A stretch of 17,146 nt of DNA from an uncultured Oscillospiraceae bacterium (lineage in GTDB: Bacteria; Bacillota; Clostridia; Oscillospirales; Acutalibacteraceae), in the NCBI GenBank assembly GCA_900549755.1, contig URPQ01000043.1, forward strand, positions 1 to 17,146, given 5' to 3'. Position 1 is the first letter of the stretch. Each line of letters opens with the position of its first letter. The position numbers and the translations under genes are program-made. The notes under the pieces were generated by a model, which did no database searches, was not told where the DNA came from, and was given only the letters and a program-made list of their open reading frames with translations. Below, in pieces: positions 6,692-15,160 of the stretch.

Positions 6692-6721
6692 GTAACAGTA
6701 AAGCTTTTTGCGGAATATAAT
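6692..6721 (+). promoter_or_regulatory. Predicted promoter of feoA
   Basis: A perfect TATAAT (6716-6721) is preceded at 18 bases by GTAACA (6692-6697), which matches four of six -35 positions. It is placed correctly for the gene starting at 6752. Confidence 0.5.
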
Positions 6722-6751
6722 GTAGAAATAACAACCGTGGAGGGCTGGACT

Positions 6752-6973
6752 ATGCGAACCTTGGCGGATATGCTGCCGGGAGATACGGCAACTGTAAAGG
6801 AAATAACAACCGAGGGCGATATGCGCAGGCGGCTGCTTGATATAGGGCTGACCCCGGGTACAAGGGTGGAGTGTATAGGAAAAAGCCCCGGGGGTGACCC
6901 CAAGGCATTTTTAATTCGCGGTGCGGTAATTGCAATTCGCAATGAGGATTGCAGCGGAATAAGGTTAGAATAA
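6752..6973 (+). CDS. feoA: FeoA-like SH3-fold protein
   Basis: The 73-residue protein matches FeoA in length and motifs: LADMLPGDTATVKEI near the start, RRRLLDIGLTPGTRVECIGKSPGGDP at 26-50 and AFLIRGAVIAIRNED at 52-66. FeoA is a small cytoplasmic SH3-fold partner of the ferrous-iron transporter FeoB. Here feoB does not follow: the next gene is fhs on the other strand, and the two 3' ends overlap by nine bases. It could be a partner for a distant FeoB or an independent FeoA-domain protein. The ATG at 6752 is chosen over a GTG at 6737 because GTGGAGGG lies seven bases before it. Confidence 0.88.
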   Translation: MRTLADMLPGDTATVKEITTEGDMRRRLLDIGLTPGTRVECIGKSPGGDPKAFLIRGAVIAIRNEDCSGIRLE

Positions 6974-8641
6974 CCCGGTTATTACGCCGTTTTCATCAAC
7001 ATCTATATTCTCCGCCGCAGGGTGGCGGGGCAGTCCCGGCATTGTCATAATATCGCCGGTGAGAACAACAATAAAACCGGCACCGGCTGATATTTTAACA
7101 TTTTTAACCGTTACGGTAAAGCCTTCCGGTGCGCCGAGCAGCGCCGGATTATCCGAAAAGCTGTACTGCGTTTTTGCAATGCATACGGGCAGCCCCGCAA
7201 AGCCCAGCGCGGTAAGCTTTTCAATTTGCTTTTTAGCCGCAGGCAGCACAGTAATGCCGCTGCCGCCGTAAACCCTTTTGACTATTGCTTCAATTTTTTC
7301 CTCTATGCCGCAGTCAAGCGGGTAGCTGAATTTAAAATCGGCTTTTTCTTCCTCGCAAAGCCTGACAACCTCGCGCGCCAGCTCTTCGCCGCCCTTGCCG
7401 CCGTCTGCCCAAACGGTGGAAAGCACGGTATTAACGCCGAGTTCCCTGCACTTTTTAATTATAAAGTCAATTTCGTTATCAGTATCGGTCGGAAAGCGGT
7501 TTATTGCCACAACACATGGCAAGCCGTAAACATTTTTAATATTGTGTATATGTCTCAGTAAATTGGGTATGCCCTTTTCAAGTGCGGCAATATCCTCTGT
7601 ATCAAGGCTTTTTTTATCAAGTCCGCCGTGCATTTTAAGCGCGCGAACGGTAGCCACCATAACTACGGCGGCAGGGGTAAGACCGGCTGCTCTGCACTTA
7701 ATATCCAAAAACTTTTCAGCGCCCAAATCAGCGCCGAAGCCCGCTTCGGTTACGGCGTAATCGCTAAGCCGCATTGCAAGGCGGGTTGCGGTAACGCTGT
7801 TACAGCCGTGCGCAATATTTGCAAAGGGCCCGCCGTGCACCAGCGCCGGGGTGCCCTCAAGAGTTTGCACAAGGTTGGGCTTTAAGGCGTCCTTTAAAAG
7901 GGCGGCCATTGCGCCCGCCGCTTTAAGCTCGGCACAGGTTACGGGCTTATCATCATAGGTGTAGCCGACAATTATGCGGGAAAGCCGCTCCTTTAAATCG
8001 GTAATACCTTCAGAAAGACAAAGCACCGCCATAATTTCGCTGGCTACGGTAATATCAAAGCCGTCCTCGCGCGGTACGCCGTTTGCAACGCCGCCGAGAC
8101 CGTCAACAATATTGCGCAGCTGCCTGTCGTTCATATCAACGCAGCGCTTCCAGGTTATGCGGCGAACGTCAATTCCCAGCTCATTGCCCTGCTTAATGTG
8201 GTTATCAAGCATTGCGGCAAGCAGGTTATTAGCGGCGCCTATTGCGTGAAAATCACCTGTAAAGTGCAGGTTTATATCCTCCATAGGCACAACCTGGGCA
8301 TATCCGCCGCCGGCGGCTCCGCCCTTTATACCGAAAACAGGACCGAGCGACGGCTCACGCAGCGCCACCGTAACATTTTTACCTATTCGGCTAAGCCCAT
8401 CGGCAAGACCTATTGTTGTGGTGGTTTTACCCTCGCCCGCAGGGGTGGGGGTTATTGCCGTTACAAGTATAAGCTTACCGTTAGGGCGATTATTCTCTTT
8501 CATAATCGAAAGGTCTATTTTCGCCTTATACCTGCCGTATTGTTCAATGTATTTTTCTTCAATACCGGCTTTTTCGGCAATTTCCGTTATCGGCTTCATT
8601 TGGCAGCGATGGGCGATTTCTATATCTGATAAGTATGACAT
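6965..8641 (-). CDS. fhs: Formate-tetrahydrofolate ligase (10-formyl-THF synthetase)
   Basis: The 558-residue protein has the normal family length. It joins formate to tetrahydrofolate using ATP, giving 10-formyl-THF for purine and formylmethionyl-tRNA synthesis and, in acetogens, the methyl branch of the Wood-Ljungdahl pathway. The ATP loop TPTPAGEGKTTTT is at 64-76, followed by family blocks REPSLGPVFGIKGGAAGGG, HFTGDFHAIGAANNLLAA and EAGFGADLGAEKF. The start at 8641 (MSYLSDIEIA) is preceded by GAGG eight bases away; an in-frame ATG at 8689 would lie inside glyA and lacks family similarity. It is the last gene of purB-glyA-fhs, 23 bases after glyA. No other Wood-Ljungdahl gene is in the window, so a role in purine and one-carbon supply is the safer reading. 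Confidence 0.97.
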   Translation of the reverse strand: MSYLSDIEIAHRCQMKPITEIAEKAGIEEKYIEQYGRYKAKIDLSIMKENNRPNGKLILVTAITPTPAGEGKTTTTIGLADGLSRIGKNVTVALREPSLGPVFGIKGGAAGGGYAQVVPMEDINLHFTGDFHAIGAANNLLAAMLDNHIKQGNELGIDVRRITWKRCVDMNDRQLRNIVDGLGGVANGVPREDGFDITVASEIMAVLCLSEGITDLKERLSRIIVGYTYDDKPVTCAELKAAGAMAALLKDALKPNLVQTLEGTPALVHGGPFANIAHGCNSVTATRLAMRLSDYAVTEAGFGADLGAEKFLDIKCRAAGLTPAAVVMVATVRALKMHGGLDKKSLDTEDIAALEKGIPNLLRHIHNIKNVYGLPCVVAINRFPTDTDNEIDFIIKKCRELGVNTVLSTVWADGGKGGEELAREVVRLCEEEKADFKFSYPLDCGIEEKIEAIVKRVYGGSGITVLPAAKKQIEKLTALGFAGLPVCIAKTQYSFSDNPALLGAPEGFTVTVKNVKISAGAGFIVVLTGDIMTMPGLPRHPAAENIDVDENGVITGLF

Positions 8642-8664
8642 CGGCGGCACCTCAAAAACTTGAT

Positions 8665-9900
8665 TTAATATATGGGGTAACGCGAGCAAAGCTCAGTTAC
8701 TTCGTTTGTTATTTTTTCCTTATTCGGTTCAAAATCGTTAGCACAAAGGGCTATCCATTTTGCAATACTTGCCATTTCGGGCTCTTTAAAGCCGCGCGTG
8801 GTAACTGCGGGAGTGCCGACTCTCAGTCCGCTTGTTACAAACGGGCTTTGCGGGTCGTTCGGTACGGTGTTTTTATTCGCGGTAATATGCACCTCATCAA
8901 GCCTGTGCTCAAGCTCTTTTCCTGTAACGCCGTTCTTTATAAGCTTAATTAAAATAAGGTGGTTATCTGTCCCGCCCGATACTATATCAAAGCCCTCACC
9001 CTGAAGTGCTGAGCAGAGCGCCTTTGAATTTTTAAGTATCTGCTGCTGGTATTCTTTAAATTCGGGGGTGAGCGCCTCGCCGAAAGCCACTGCCTTTGCA
9101 GCGATTATGTGCATAAGCGGACCGCCCTGGGTGCCGGGGAAAATAGCCTTATCTATTTGTGCGGCATACTTTTCCTTGCAGAGAATAAGCCCGCCGCGCG
9201 GACCGCGGAGCGTTTTATGTGTGGTGGTTGTAACAACGTCTGCATACGGCACGGGCGAGGGGTGCAGCCCTGCGGCTACAAGACCTGCAATGTGCGCCAT
9301 ATCTACCATTAAATACGCGCCCACTTCATCTGCAATTTCGCGGCAGCGCTTAAAATCAATTATGCGCGAATATGCGCTTGCTCCCGCAATTATCATTTTC
9401 GGCTTACATTCAAGCGCTATGCGGCGCATTTCGTCATAATCTATCATTTCGGTTTCGGGGTTTACGCCGTAGGGAACAACGTTGAAATATTTTCCCGAAA
9501 TATTAACAGGCGAGCCGTGCGATAAATGCCCGCCTTGCTGCAAATTCATACCCATAACCGTATCACCGGGCTGTAAAAAGGCGAAAAATACGGCAAGATT
9601 AGCGCTTGCGCCGCAGTGCGGCTGAACATTTGCGTGCTCTGCGCCGAAAAGCTTTTTTGCGCGCTCTCTTGCAATGTTTTCAACCACATCCACACATTGG
9701 CAGCCGCCGTAATAGCGCTTGCCGGGGTAGCCCTCGGCATATTTATTTGTAAGCGCGCTGCCCGCGGCTAAAAGCACGCCCTTTGAAACAATGTTTTCCG
9801 AGGCGATAAGCTCTATATTGTGCTGCTGGCGCTCAAGCTCCGCGTGGCAGGCAGCTGCAACCTCGGTATCATAATTTTTAAGCTCTTCAAAAAAATTCAT
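8665..9900 (-). CDS. glyA: Serine hydroxymethyltransferase
   Basis: A 411-residue PLP enzyme of typical length that converts serine and tetrahydrofolate to glycine and 5,10-methylene-THF, the main entry of one-carbon units. The PLP-binding lysine is K229 in TTTTHKTLRGPRGG; D200 and H203 lie in VDMAHIAG, and the N-terminal block IELIASENIVS (29-39) and YAEGYPGKRYYGG (54-66) are intact. It lies between purB (11 bases away) and fhs (23 bases away) on one strand, so the operon couples one-carbon production to its use. AGGAGG lies before the start on the minus strand. Confidence 0.98.
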   Translation of the reverse strand: MNFFEELKNYDTEVAAACHAELERQQHNIELIASENIVSKGVLLAAGSALTNKYAEGYPGKRYYGGCQCVDVVENIARERAKKLFGAEHANVQPHCGASANLAVFFAFLQPGDTVMGMNLQQGGHLSHGSPVNISGKYFNVVPYGVNPETEMIDYDEMRRIALECKPKMIIAGASAYSRIIDFKRCREIADEVGAYLMVDMAHIAGLVAAGLHPSPVPYADVVTTTTHKTLRGPRGGLILCKEKYAAQIDKAIFPGTQGGPLMHIIAAKAVAFGEALTPEFKEYQQQILKNSKALCSALQGEGFDIVSGGTDNHLILIKLIKNGVTGKELEHRLDEVHITANKNTVPNDPQSPFVTSGLRVGTPAVTTRGFKEPEMASIAKWIALCANDFEPNKEKITNEVTELCSRYPIY

Positions 9901-9911
9901 ATAATTTCCTC

Positions 9912-11348
9912 CTATACGTTTAAAACCGCATTTATGCTTTCGGTATTGTATTTTTTAAGTATCGGGTCAATAACGTCCCTTATAAATTCCTCGGTCTGCG
10001 AAACGCTTCTGCCGATGTATTTCTGCGGGTCAAGCTCCTTTATAATTTCCTCATATGTAAGCGGAATACGCTCATCTGCCGCTATGCGCTCTATAAGGTT
10101 GTTTGTACCGCCCTCAAGCTTAACCCTTGCGGTGGCTTTGTGTGATAAAGTGCGGATTATTTCGTGCAGTTCCTGGCGGTCGCCCCCGCGCTTTACCGAT
10201 TCCATCATAATATTTTCGGTAGCCATAAAGGGAAGCTTTTCCATAACGCGGCGGTTAATTACCTTTTCGTAAACCACAAGATTAGAGGTTACGTTTATGT
10301 AAATATTAAGTATAGCGTCCACCGCCAAAAACGCCTCAGCAACGGAAATGCGCTTGTTTGCGCTGTCGTCAAGCGTGCGCTCAAACCACTGCGTGCCCGC
10401 GGTCATGGCGGGGTTTAACGCGTCTGTTATAACATATCTTGCAAGAGAGGAAATGCGCTCGCACCGCATGGGGTTGCGTTTATACGGCATTGCGGACGAG
10501 CCTATTTGTTTAGTACCGAATGGCTCCTCCATTTCCTCAAACGATTGCAAAAGCCGCATATCGTTCGAGAATTTATAGGCGCTTTGCGCAAAGCCGGAAA
10601 GCACCGAAAGGAAATACGAATCGGTCTTTCTTGAATAGGTCTGCCCCGAAACGGGTACGCAGGCGTTAAAGCCTAAATCTGCGGCTATCAGCTCTTCAAG
10701 CCTTTTAACCTTTTCTTCGTCCCCCGAGAAAAGCTCCATAAAGCTTGCCTGGGTGCCCGTGGTGCCCTTAGAGCCTAAAAGCTTTAAATTTTCAAGCTGA
10801 AATTCAAGGTTATGAATATCCTGTGAAAGCTCATACATCCAAAGCGTTGCGCGCTTGCCTACGGTTGTAAGCTGCGCGGGCTGCAAATGAGTGTAGGCAA
10901 GGCAGGGCAGAGCCTTGTATTTAAGCGCAAAATCCGAAAGATTTTTAAGCACCTGCGCCGCCTTTTTCATAATTATGCCCGACGCTTCGCGCAGTATTAT
11001 AACATCGGTGTTATCCCCCACGTAGCAGCTTGTGGCGCCAAGGTGAATTATCGGCTCGGCTTTAGGGCACTGCACGCCGAATGCGTATACGTGCGACATA
11101 ACGTCGTGCCGCACCTCTTTTTCGCGCGCCTCGGCAACATCGTAGTTAATGTTATCTTTATTAGCCTCCATTTCGGCTATCTGTTCATCGGTAATGTTCA
11201 GCCCCAGCTCTTTTTCGGCTTTGGCAAGGGCTATCCACAGTCGGCGCCAGGTGCGGAATTTAAAGTTTTCAGAGAAAACGTGCTGCATCTCGTCCGACGC
11301 ATAGCGGGTTGAGAACGGGGAAATATAAGAGTCTTTAATATCGGGCAT
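9912..11348 (-). CDS. purB: Adenylosuccinate lyase
   Basis: A 478-residue member of the fumarase/aspartase superfamily. It splits fumarate from SAICAR in IMP synthesis and from adenylosuccinate in AMP synthesis. The superfamily signature GSSAMPYKRNPMRCE is at 283-297, with the mobile-loop serines S284-S285. The active-site blocks RHDVMSHV (80-87), GATSCYVGDN (104-113) and THLQPAQ (153-159) are present. The ATG at 11348 sits six bases after AAGGAG and is preferred to an in-frame ATG at 11366. It is first in the operon, directly behind a consensus promoter. Co-transcription with glyA and fhs ties a purine step to one-carbon folate supply, since purine synthesis uses 10-formyl-THF. Confidence 0.97.
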   Translation of the reverse strand: MPDIKDSYISPFSTRYASDEMQHVFSENFKFRTWRRLWIALAKAEKELGLNITDEQIAEMEANKDNINYDVAEAREKEVRHDVMSHVYAFGVQCPKAEPIIHLGATSCYVGDNTDVIILREASGIIMKKAAQVLKNLSDFALKYKALPCLAYTHLQPAQLTTVGKRATLWMYELSQDIHNLEFQLENLKLLGSKGTTGTQASFMELFSGDEEKVKRLEELIAADLGFNACVPVSGQTYSRKTDSYFLSVLSGFAQSAYKFSNDMRLLQSFEEMEEPFGTKQIGSSAMPYKRNPMRCERISSLARYVITDALNPAMTAGTQWFERTLDDSANKRISVAEAFLAVDAILNIYINVTSNLVVYEKVINRRVMEKLPFMATENIMMESVKRGGDRQELHEIIRTLSHKATARVKLEGGTNNLIERIAADERIPLTYEEIIKELDPQKYIGRSVSQTEEFIRDVIDPILKKYNTESINAVLNV

Positions 11349-11371
11349 AGGCTTCTCCTTTTGCAACTATA

Positions 11372-11398
11372 TATGGTATGGAAAAATTATACCATACC
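11372..11398. promoter_or_regulatory. Operator-like palindrome over the purB -10
   Basis: Two overlapping perfect inverted repeats cover the -10 and the expected start of transcription. TATGGTAT (11372-11379) pairs with ATACCATA (11389-11396), and GGTATGG (11375-11381) with CCATACC (11392-11398). The placement suits a repressor that blocks RNA polymerase. It is not the PurR PurBox (CCGAAC type), so the regulator is unknown. An RNA hairpin is less likely because half the repeat lies upstream of the predicted start. Confidence 0.5.
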
Positions 11399-11414
11399 CT
11401 CTATCTTTTGTCAA
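11386..11414 (-). promoter_or_regulatory. Consensus sigma-A promoter of purB-glyA-fhs
   Basis: Read on the minus strand, TTGACA (11414-11409) and TATAAT (11391-11386) are both perfect and separated by exactly 17 bases. Transcription should start near 11380, giving a leader of about 30 bases. Confidence 0.88.
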
Positions 11415-11467
11415 TTATTCGGCGGTATCTTATATGCAAATTTTTAAAATCATATGAAATTTAATTA

Positions 11468-11496
11468 TTGCGGCTGATTCCTTTATATGGTAAAAT
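11468..11496 (+). promoter_or_regulatory. Predicted promoter of the ABC exporter operon
   Basis: TTGCGG (11468-11473) and TAAAAT (11491-11496) are 17 bases apart and end 30 bases before the first exporter gene. They lie back to back with the purB promoter in the 178-base divergent gap, which holds no further open frame of note. Confidence 0.55.
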
Positions 11497-11526
11497 CAAA
11501 TTAAAGCAATATTACAGGGGGAGCAT

Positions 11527-13347
11527 ATGAAAAAGAACGGAAAGAAAAAGGTTTCGGCAATAAAAAACAATCTGTATTTTTTAAAGCTTGTTTGGCAAAT
11601 TTCTCCGGCGGCGGTCATACTCAATTTTTTTACAACACTGCTCGGTTTTGCGCAGTGGGTATTTTATTCGGTATTTTTCTTGCAGTATCTTTTCGGCGCG
11701 GCGGGTGCGCGCAAGTTTTCCGATATTCTCATTTTTATTTGGGCGGCGGCTGTTATAGATGTTCTTATAAGCATATACAACGCTTGGTTTTACGAAAGCT
11801 ATATGTATAGGGAATATATTAAAATAGGCTATCGCCTTAATTTAAAGCTTTTTAAAAAGGCGCAAACCGCCGATATTTCCTGCTATGAAACGCCCGAGTT
11901 TTACAATATTTACACCAAGGCGGCTTCCGAGGCTGCCGCGCGCGCAATGTCGGTGCTTAATAATTGCTCCGCTGCCGTTTCCGCGCTCATATCCTCTGCA
12001 ACCGTTATTGTTACAATGGCAAAAATAACTCCGCTTGCGCTTATATTTATAGCTCTGCCGCTTATAGGCAACCTGTTTTTCGGCAAAAAGCTGGGGCATG
12101 TGACCTTTGAGATAGACAGGGATTCAACCCCCGCGCGGCGGCAAAAGGATTATGTAAACCGTGTGCTATATTTCCGCAAATACGCTGCCGAAATCAGAAC
12201 CACCGGATTTTTCGGCGTGCTTAAAGAAGCATATGGGCTTGCCGCCAAAAGAACGGTTGAGGTGGCACGGAAATACGCGCTTAAAAAATCGCTTTATTCG
12301 GGGGCAAAAAGCATTTTAATGTTTCTGCTCGGTTACGAGGGAATGTGGCTTTGCGCCGCAATACTCGGCATAAGCGGGAAATTAGGCGTTTCCGATTTAA
12401 TTGTGCTTTTAAACGCGATAGTAAGCGTTTCTTGGATGCTTAACAATTTTGAACGGTCTGTTTCGGGGCTGTTTACCGACGCGGAGTTTATAGAAAATTT
12501 AAAGCAGTTTTTCGCGTACAAGCCTAAAATAGATGAGACCGCGGGCGGGCTGAGTATCCCTGAACGCATAGACAGCATAGAATTTAAAAGCGTATATTTC
12601 AAGTATGACGGAGCGGAAAATTACGCGCTTGAAAATATAAGCCTTGTTTTAAAGCGGGGTGAGAGAAATGCGCTTGTTGGTATTAACGGCAGCGGCAAAA
12701 GCACCTTTTTAAAGCTGCTTATGCGGTTTTACGACCCCGAAAAGGGCGAAATACTTTTAAACGGCGTTAATATTAAAAAATACGACGTTAATGAGTACCG
12801 AAAGCATATGGGCGTTGCCTTTCAGGATTTTGCCATGTTCTCGGCAACCGTGGCGGAAAACGTGCTTTTAGACGAGGTGAAGACAGCCAAAGACCGCGAC
12901 CGCGTGATAACAGCGCTTAAAAAGAGCGATGTTTACGAGGATATTTTAAAGCTTAAAAACGGTATAGACACCGTGCTTACAAGAGAATTTGACGAAAACG
13001 GCGCAGAGCTCTCGGGTGGGCAGCGGCAGAAGATAGCCATTGCCCGCGCAGTGGCGAAAAACAGCGACGTAATACTGCTTGACGAGCCCTCAAGCGCGCT
13101 TGACCCGATTGCCGAATACAAAATGTTTGAAACTATGGCGGGGCTTTGCAAAAATAAAGATGTTTTATCCGTAATAGTATCGCACCGCCTTTCATCGGCT
13201 GCGGTGTGCGAGAAAATATTTGTTTTTGATAAGGGCAAATTGGCAGAGCAGGGCACCCATAAAAAGCTGCTTGAAAACGGCGGGGTATACGCCGAAATGT
13301 TTAAAAAGCAGGCGCGAAATTATTTGACGGAGGCGGCGTATGAATAA
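11527..13347 (+). CDS. ABC exporter half-transporter, subunit 1 (TMD-NBD)
   Basis: The 606-residue protein has an N-terminal type IV exporter membrane domain (hydrophobic helices near 30-60, 70-90, 145-170, 172-190 and 265-310) and a C-terminal ATPase. The NBD has Walker A G385-T393 (GINGSGKST), a canonical LSGGQ at 495-499, Walker B ending D519, catalytic E520 and switch H553. There is no C39 peptidase domain, so it is not a self-processing bacteriocin exporter. GGGGGAG lies just before the ATG. It overlaps the next gene by eight bases, and the two should form a heterodimer. The substrate (drug, lipid or peptide) cannot be told from the sequence, and no precursor peptide gene is visible nearby. 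Confidence 0.9.
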   Translation: MKKNGKKKVSAIKNNLYFLKLVWQISPAAVILNFFTTLLGFAQWVFYSVFFLQYLFGAAGARKFSDILIFIWAAAVIDVLISIYNAWFYESYMYREYIKIGYRLNLKLFKKAQTADISCYETPEFYNIYTKAASEAAARAMSVLNNCSAAVSALISSATVIVTMAKITPLALIFIALPLIGNLFFGKKLGHVTFEIDRDSTPARRQKDYVNRVLYFRKYAAEIRTTGFFGVLKEAYGLAAKRTVEVARKYALKKSLYSGAKSILMFLLGYEGMWLCAAILGISGKLGVSDLIVLLNAIVSVSWMLNNFERSVSGLFTDAEFIENLKQFFAYKPKIDETAGGLSIPERIDSIEFKSVYFKYDGAENYALENISLVLKRGERNALVGINGSGKSTFLKLLMRFYDPEKGEILLNGVNIKKYDVNEYRKHMGVAFQDFAMFSATVAENVLLDEVKTAKDRDRVITALKKSDVYEDILKLKNGIDTVLTREFDENGAELSGGQRQKIAIARAVAKNSDVILLDEPSSALDPIAEYKMFETMAGLCKNKDVLSVIVSHRLSSAAVCEKIFVFDKGKLAEQGTHKKLLENGGVYAEMFKKQARNYLTEAAYE

Positions 13348-15130
13348 GAAAACTCCCAAAAAACACAGCACCCTGTCAAATACGCTTTTCGCGCTTAAGT
13401 GGCAGTTTGAAATTGCACCCGGCTACACCGTGTTTACGCTTATGCAGACCGTGCTCGGCGATGTTGTAACGCTTTTTGAGCACACGTTTTTAACGGCGTA
13501 TATTATAAACTGCGTTGAGCAGAAGAAAACGCTTACCGATGTGCTGTATTTTTTAATTCCGGTGGCAATAGCCGTGTTTATAAAGCTAATGCTTAACACC
13601 TTTTTCGACGCTTACATAGCGCCCGGCGAAAGGGAAAAAATACAAATGAAAATGCGTATGCGGCTTTATGAAAAAGCGGCTTCTTTAGAGCTTGCAAGGT
13701 ATGACGACTCAGGATTTTACAATGACTTTGTTTGGGCAATGCAAAAAGCGCCCGACCACATAACGGGAGCGGTCGGGGCGTTTAATACGCTTTTAAGCCG
13801 AATTACGGTAAGCATTATTGCGGGTGCGTATATCGTTTCGGTTGACGCGTCCTCGCTTTTAATTTTAGTCTTTTTAATTCCGTTTACATATTTTTCCGGG
13901 CGTGCGATAAATAAGCGCGCAATGAAAATGCAAGAGGAAATTGTGCCCGTGCAAAGGCGCAGCGACTATGTGAGCAGAATTTTTTACCTTGCCGATTATG
14001 TAAAGGATCTAAAAACCGGCAATATAAGCCCGAAATTGGAAAAGGATTTATCCGATTCTACCGAAGAAATGCGCGCAATAGTTAAAAAGCGCCAAAAACC
14101 CATAATCGCGCTGAATGTCGCAACAAACTCCGCAGCCGGTCTTATAATAAGCGGCGTATATCTTTCCTACCTGTTTTTTAAGGCTTTGGTGCTCGGCAAG
14201 TTCGGCTTAGGCTCGCTGCTCGGCGTTTATAATTCAACCCAGACCCTTAACGGAAAGGTTTTGACCGCCGTTTCAAATTTATCGGAATTTCAAAACCACA
14301 GCCTTTATATTGAAAAGCTGCGCCGCTTTTCGGAAACCGAAAACACTATGGAGGAAAGCGGGCGCAAAGCCTTACCCGCGGGCGGCGATATAGTTTTTCA
14401 CGATGTGGAATTTACATATCCCGGGAACAGTGAGCCGACTCTAAGGGGTGTTAGCTGCTCCTTTAAAAAGGGCGAAAAGGTTGCGCTTGTGGGCTTTAAC
14501 GGCGCGGGTAAATCTACGCTTATAAAGCTGATTTTAAGGCTTTACGACCCGACCGTCGGCGAAATAAGCTACGGCGGGGAGAATATAAAAAGCTACCGCA
14601 TTTCTGATTACAGGGGTTGCTTCGGCGTTTTGTTTCAGGATTATGAGCTTATAGCAACCGACCTTGCGCACAACATATCAGCCGATAATAAACCGCTTGA
14701 TATAAATAGGGCGGACGAGGCGCTTAAAAGATCTGCGTTTTGGGATAAGTTTAAAACTCTGCCGAGCGGCTATGAAACGCAGCTTACAAAGGAATTTGAT
14801 GAGAGCGGCTTTAACCCCTCGGGCGGCGAAAAGCAGAAAATAGCGCTTGCTCGGGTGCTTTACGCCGATTCCGATATAATAATATTAGACGAACCCTCGG
14901 GCGCGCTTGACCCGATTGCGGAATATACCCTTAATAAAACCGTGACCGAGCTTTCAAGCGATAAAACGGTTATAATTATTTCTCACAGGCTTTCCACAAC
15001 CCGCTTTGCCGATAAAATTTATATGCTGGCAAACGGTGAAATTATTGAAAGCGGCACTCACGAAAAACTGATACGGCAAAACGGCAAATACGCCGAAATG
15101 TTCCGCTTGCAGGCGGAAAAGTACAGGTGA
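13340..15130 (+). CDS. ABC exporter half-transporter, subunit 2 (TMD-NBD)
   Basis: A 596-residue partner of the preceding half-transporter, with the same layout: a membrane domain over roughly residues 20-310 and an ATPase with Walker A G385-T393 (GFNGAGKST), Walker B ending D517, E518 and H549. Its signature is PSGGE (493-497) in place of LSGGQ. The composite site built from subunit 1's Walker A and this motif therefore differs from the other, as in many heterodimeric exporters where one site is less active. Both Walker B glutamates are kept, so the asymmetry is mild. Translation starts at an ATG inside the last codons of subunit 1, next to GGAGG. The gene ends 30 bases before the convergent kdgK. 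Confidence 0.9.
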   Translation: MNKKTPKKHSTLSNTLFALKWQFEIAPGYTVFTLMQTVLGDVVTLFEHTFLTAYIINCVEQKKTLTDVLYFLIPVAIAVFIKLMLNTFFDAYIAPGEREKIQMKMRMRLYEKAASLELARYDDSGFYNDFVWAMQKAPDHITGAVGAFNTLLSRITVSIIAGAYIVSVDASSLLILVFLIPFTYFSGRAINKRAMKMQEEIVPVQRRSDYVSRIFYLADYVKDLKTGNISPKLEKDLSDSTEEMRAIVKKRQKPIIALNVATNSAAGLIISGVYLSYLFFKALVLGKFGLGSLLGVYNSTQTLNGKVLTAVSNLSEFQNHSLYIEKLRRFSETENTMEESGRKALPAGGDIVFHDVEFTYPGNSEPTLRGVSCSFKKGEKVALVGFNGAGKSTLIKLILRLYDPTVGEISYGGENIKSYRISDYRGCFGVLFQDYELIATDLAHNISADNKPLDINRADEALKRSAFWDKFKTLPSGYETQLTKEFDESGFNPSGGEKQKIALARVLYADSDIIILDEPSGALDPIAEYTLNKTVTELSSDKTVIIISHRLSTTRFADKIYMLANGEIIESGTHEKLIRQNGKYAEMFRLQAEKYR

Positions 15131-15160
15131 AATCTTTTTAAGGTAGAGACCTTGCACGGT

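Noticed and set aside
6676..6942. 89-residue N-terminal extension of the AraC/cupin regulator
   Set aside because: It lies antisense to feoA, has no family similarity, and the ATG at 6675 has a usable ribosome binding site and the usual protein length.
11412..11425. CCGAATAAT next to the purB -35 as a PurR PurBox
   Set aside because: One core mismatch, no A/T-rich flank on the expected side, and no second box at the usual spacing.
11349..11526. A small peptide gene ahead of the ABC exporter that could be its substrate
   Set aside because: The gap holds two promoters and a palindrome, and I found no start with a ribosome binding site and a reasonable frame.
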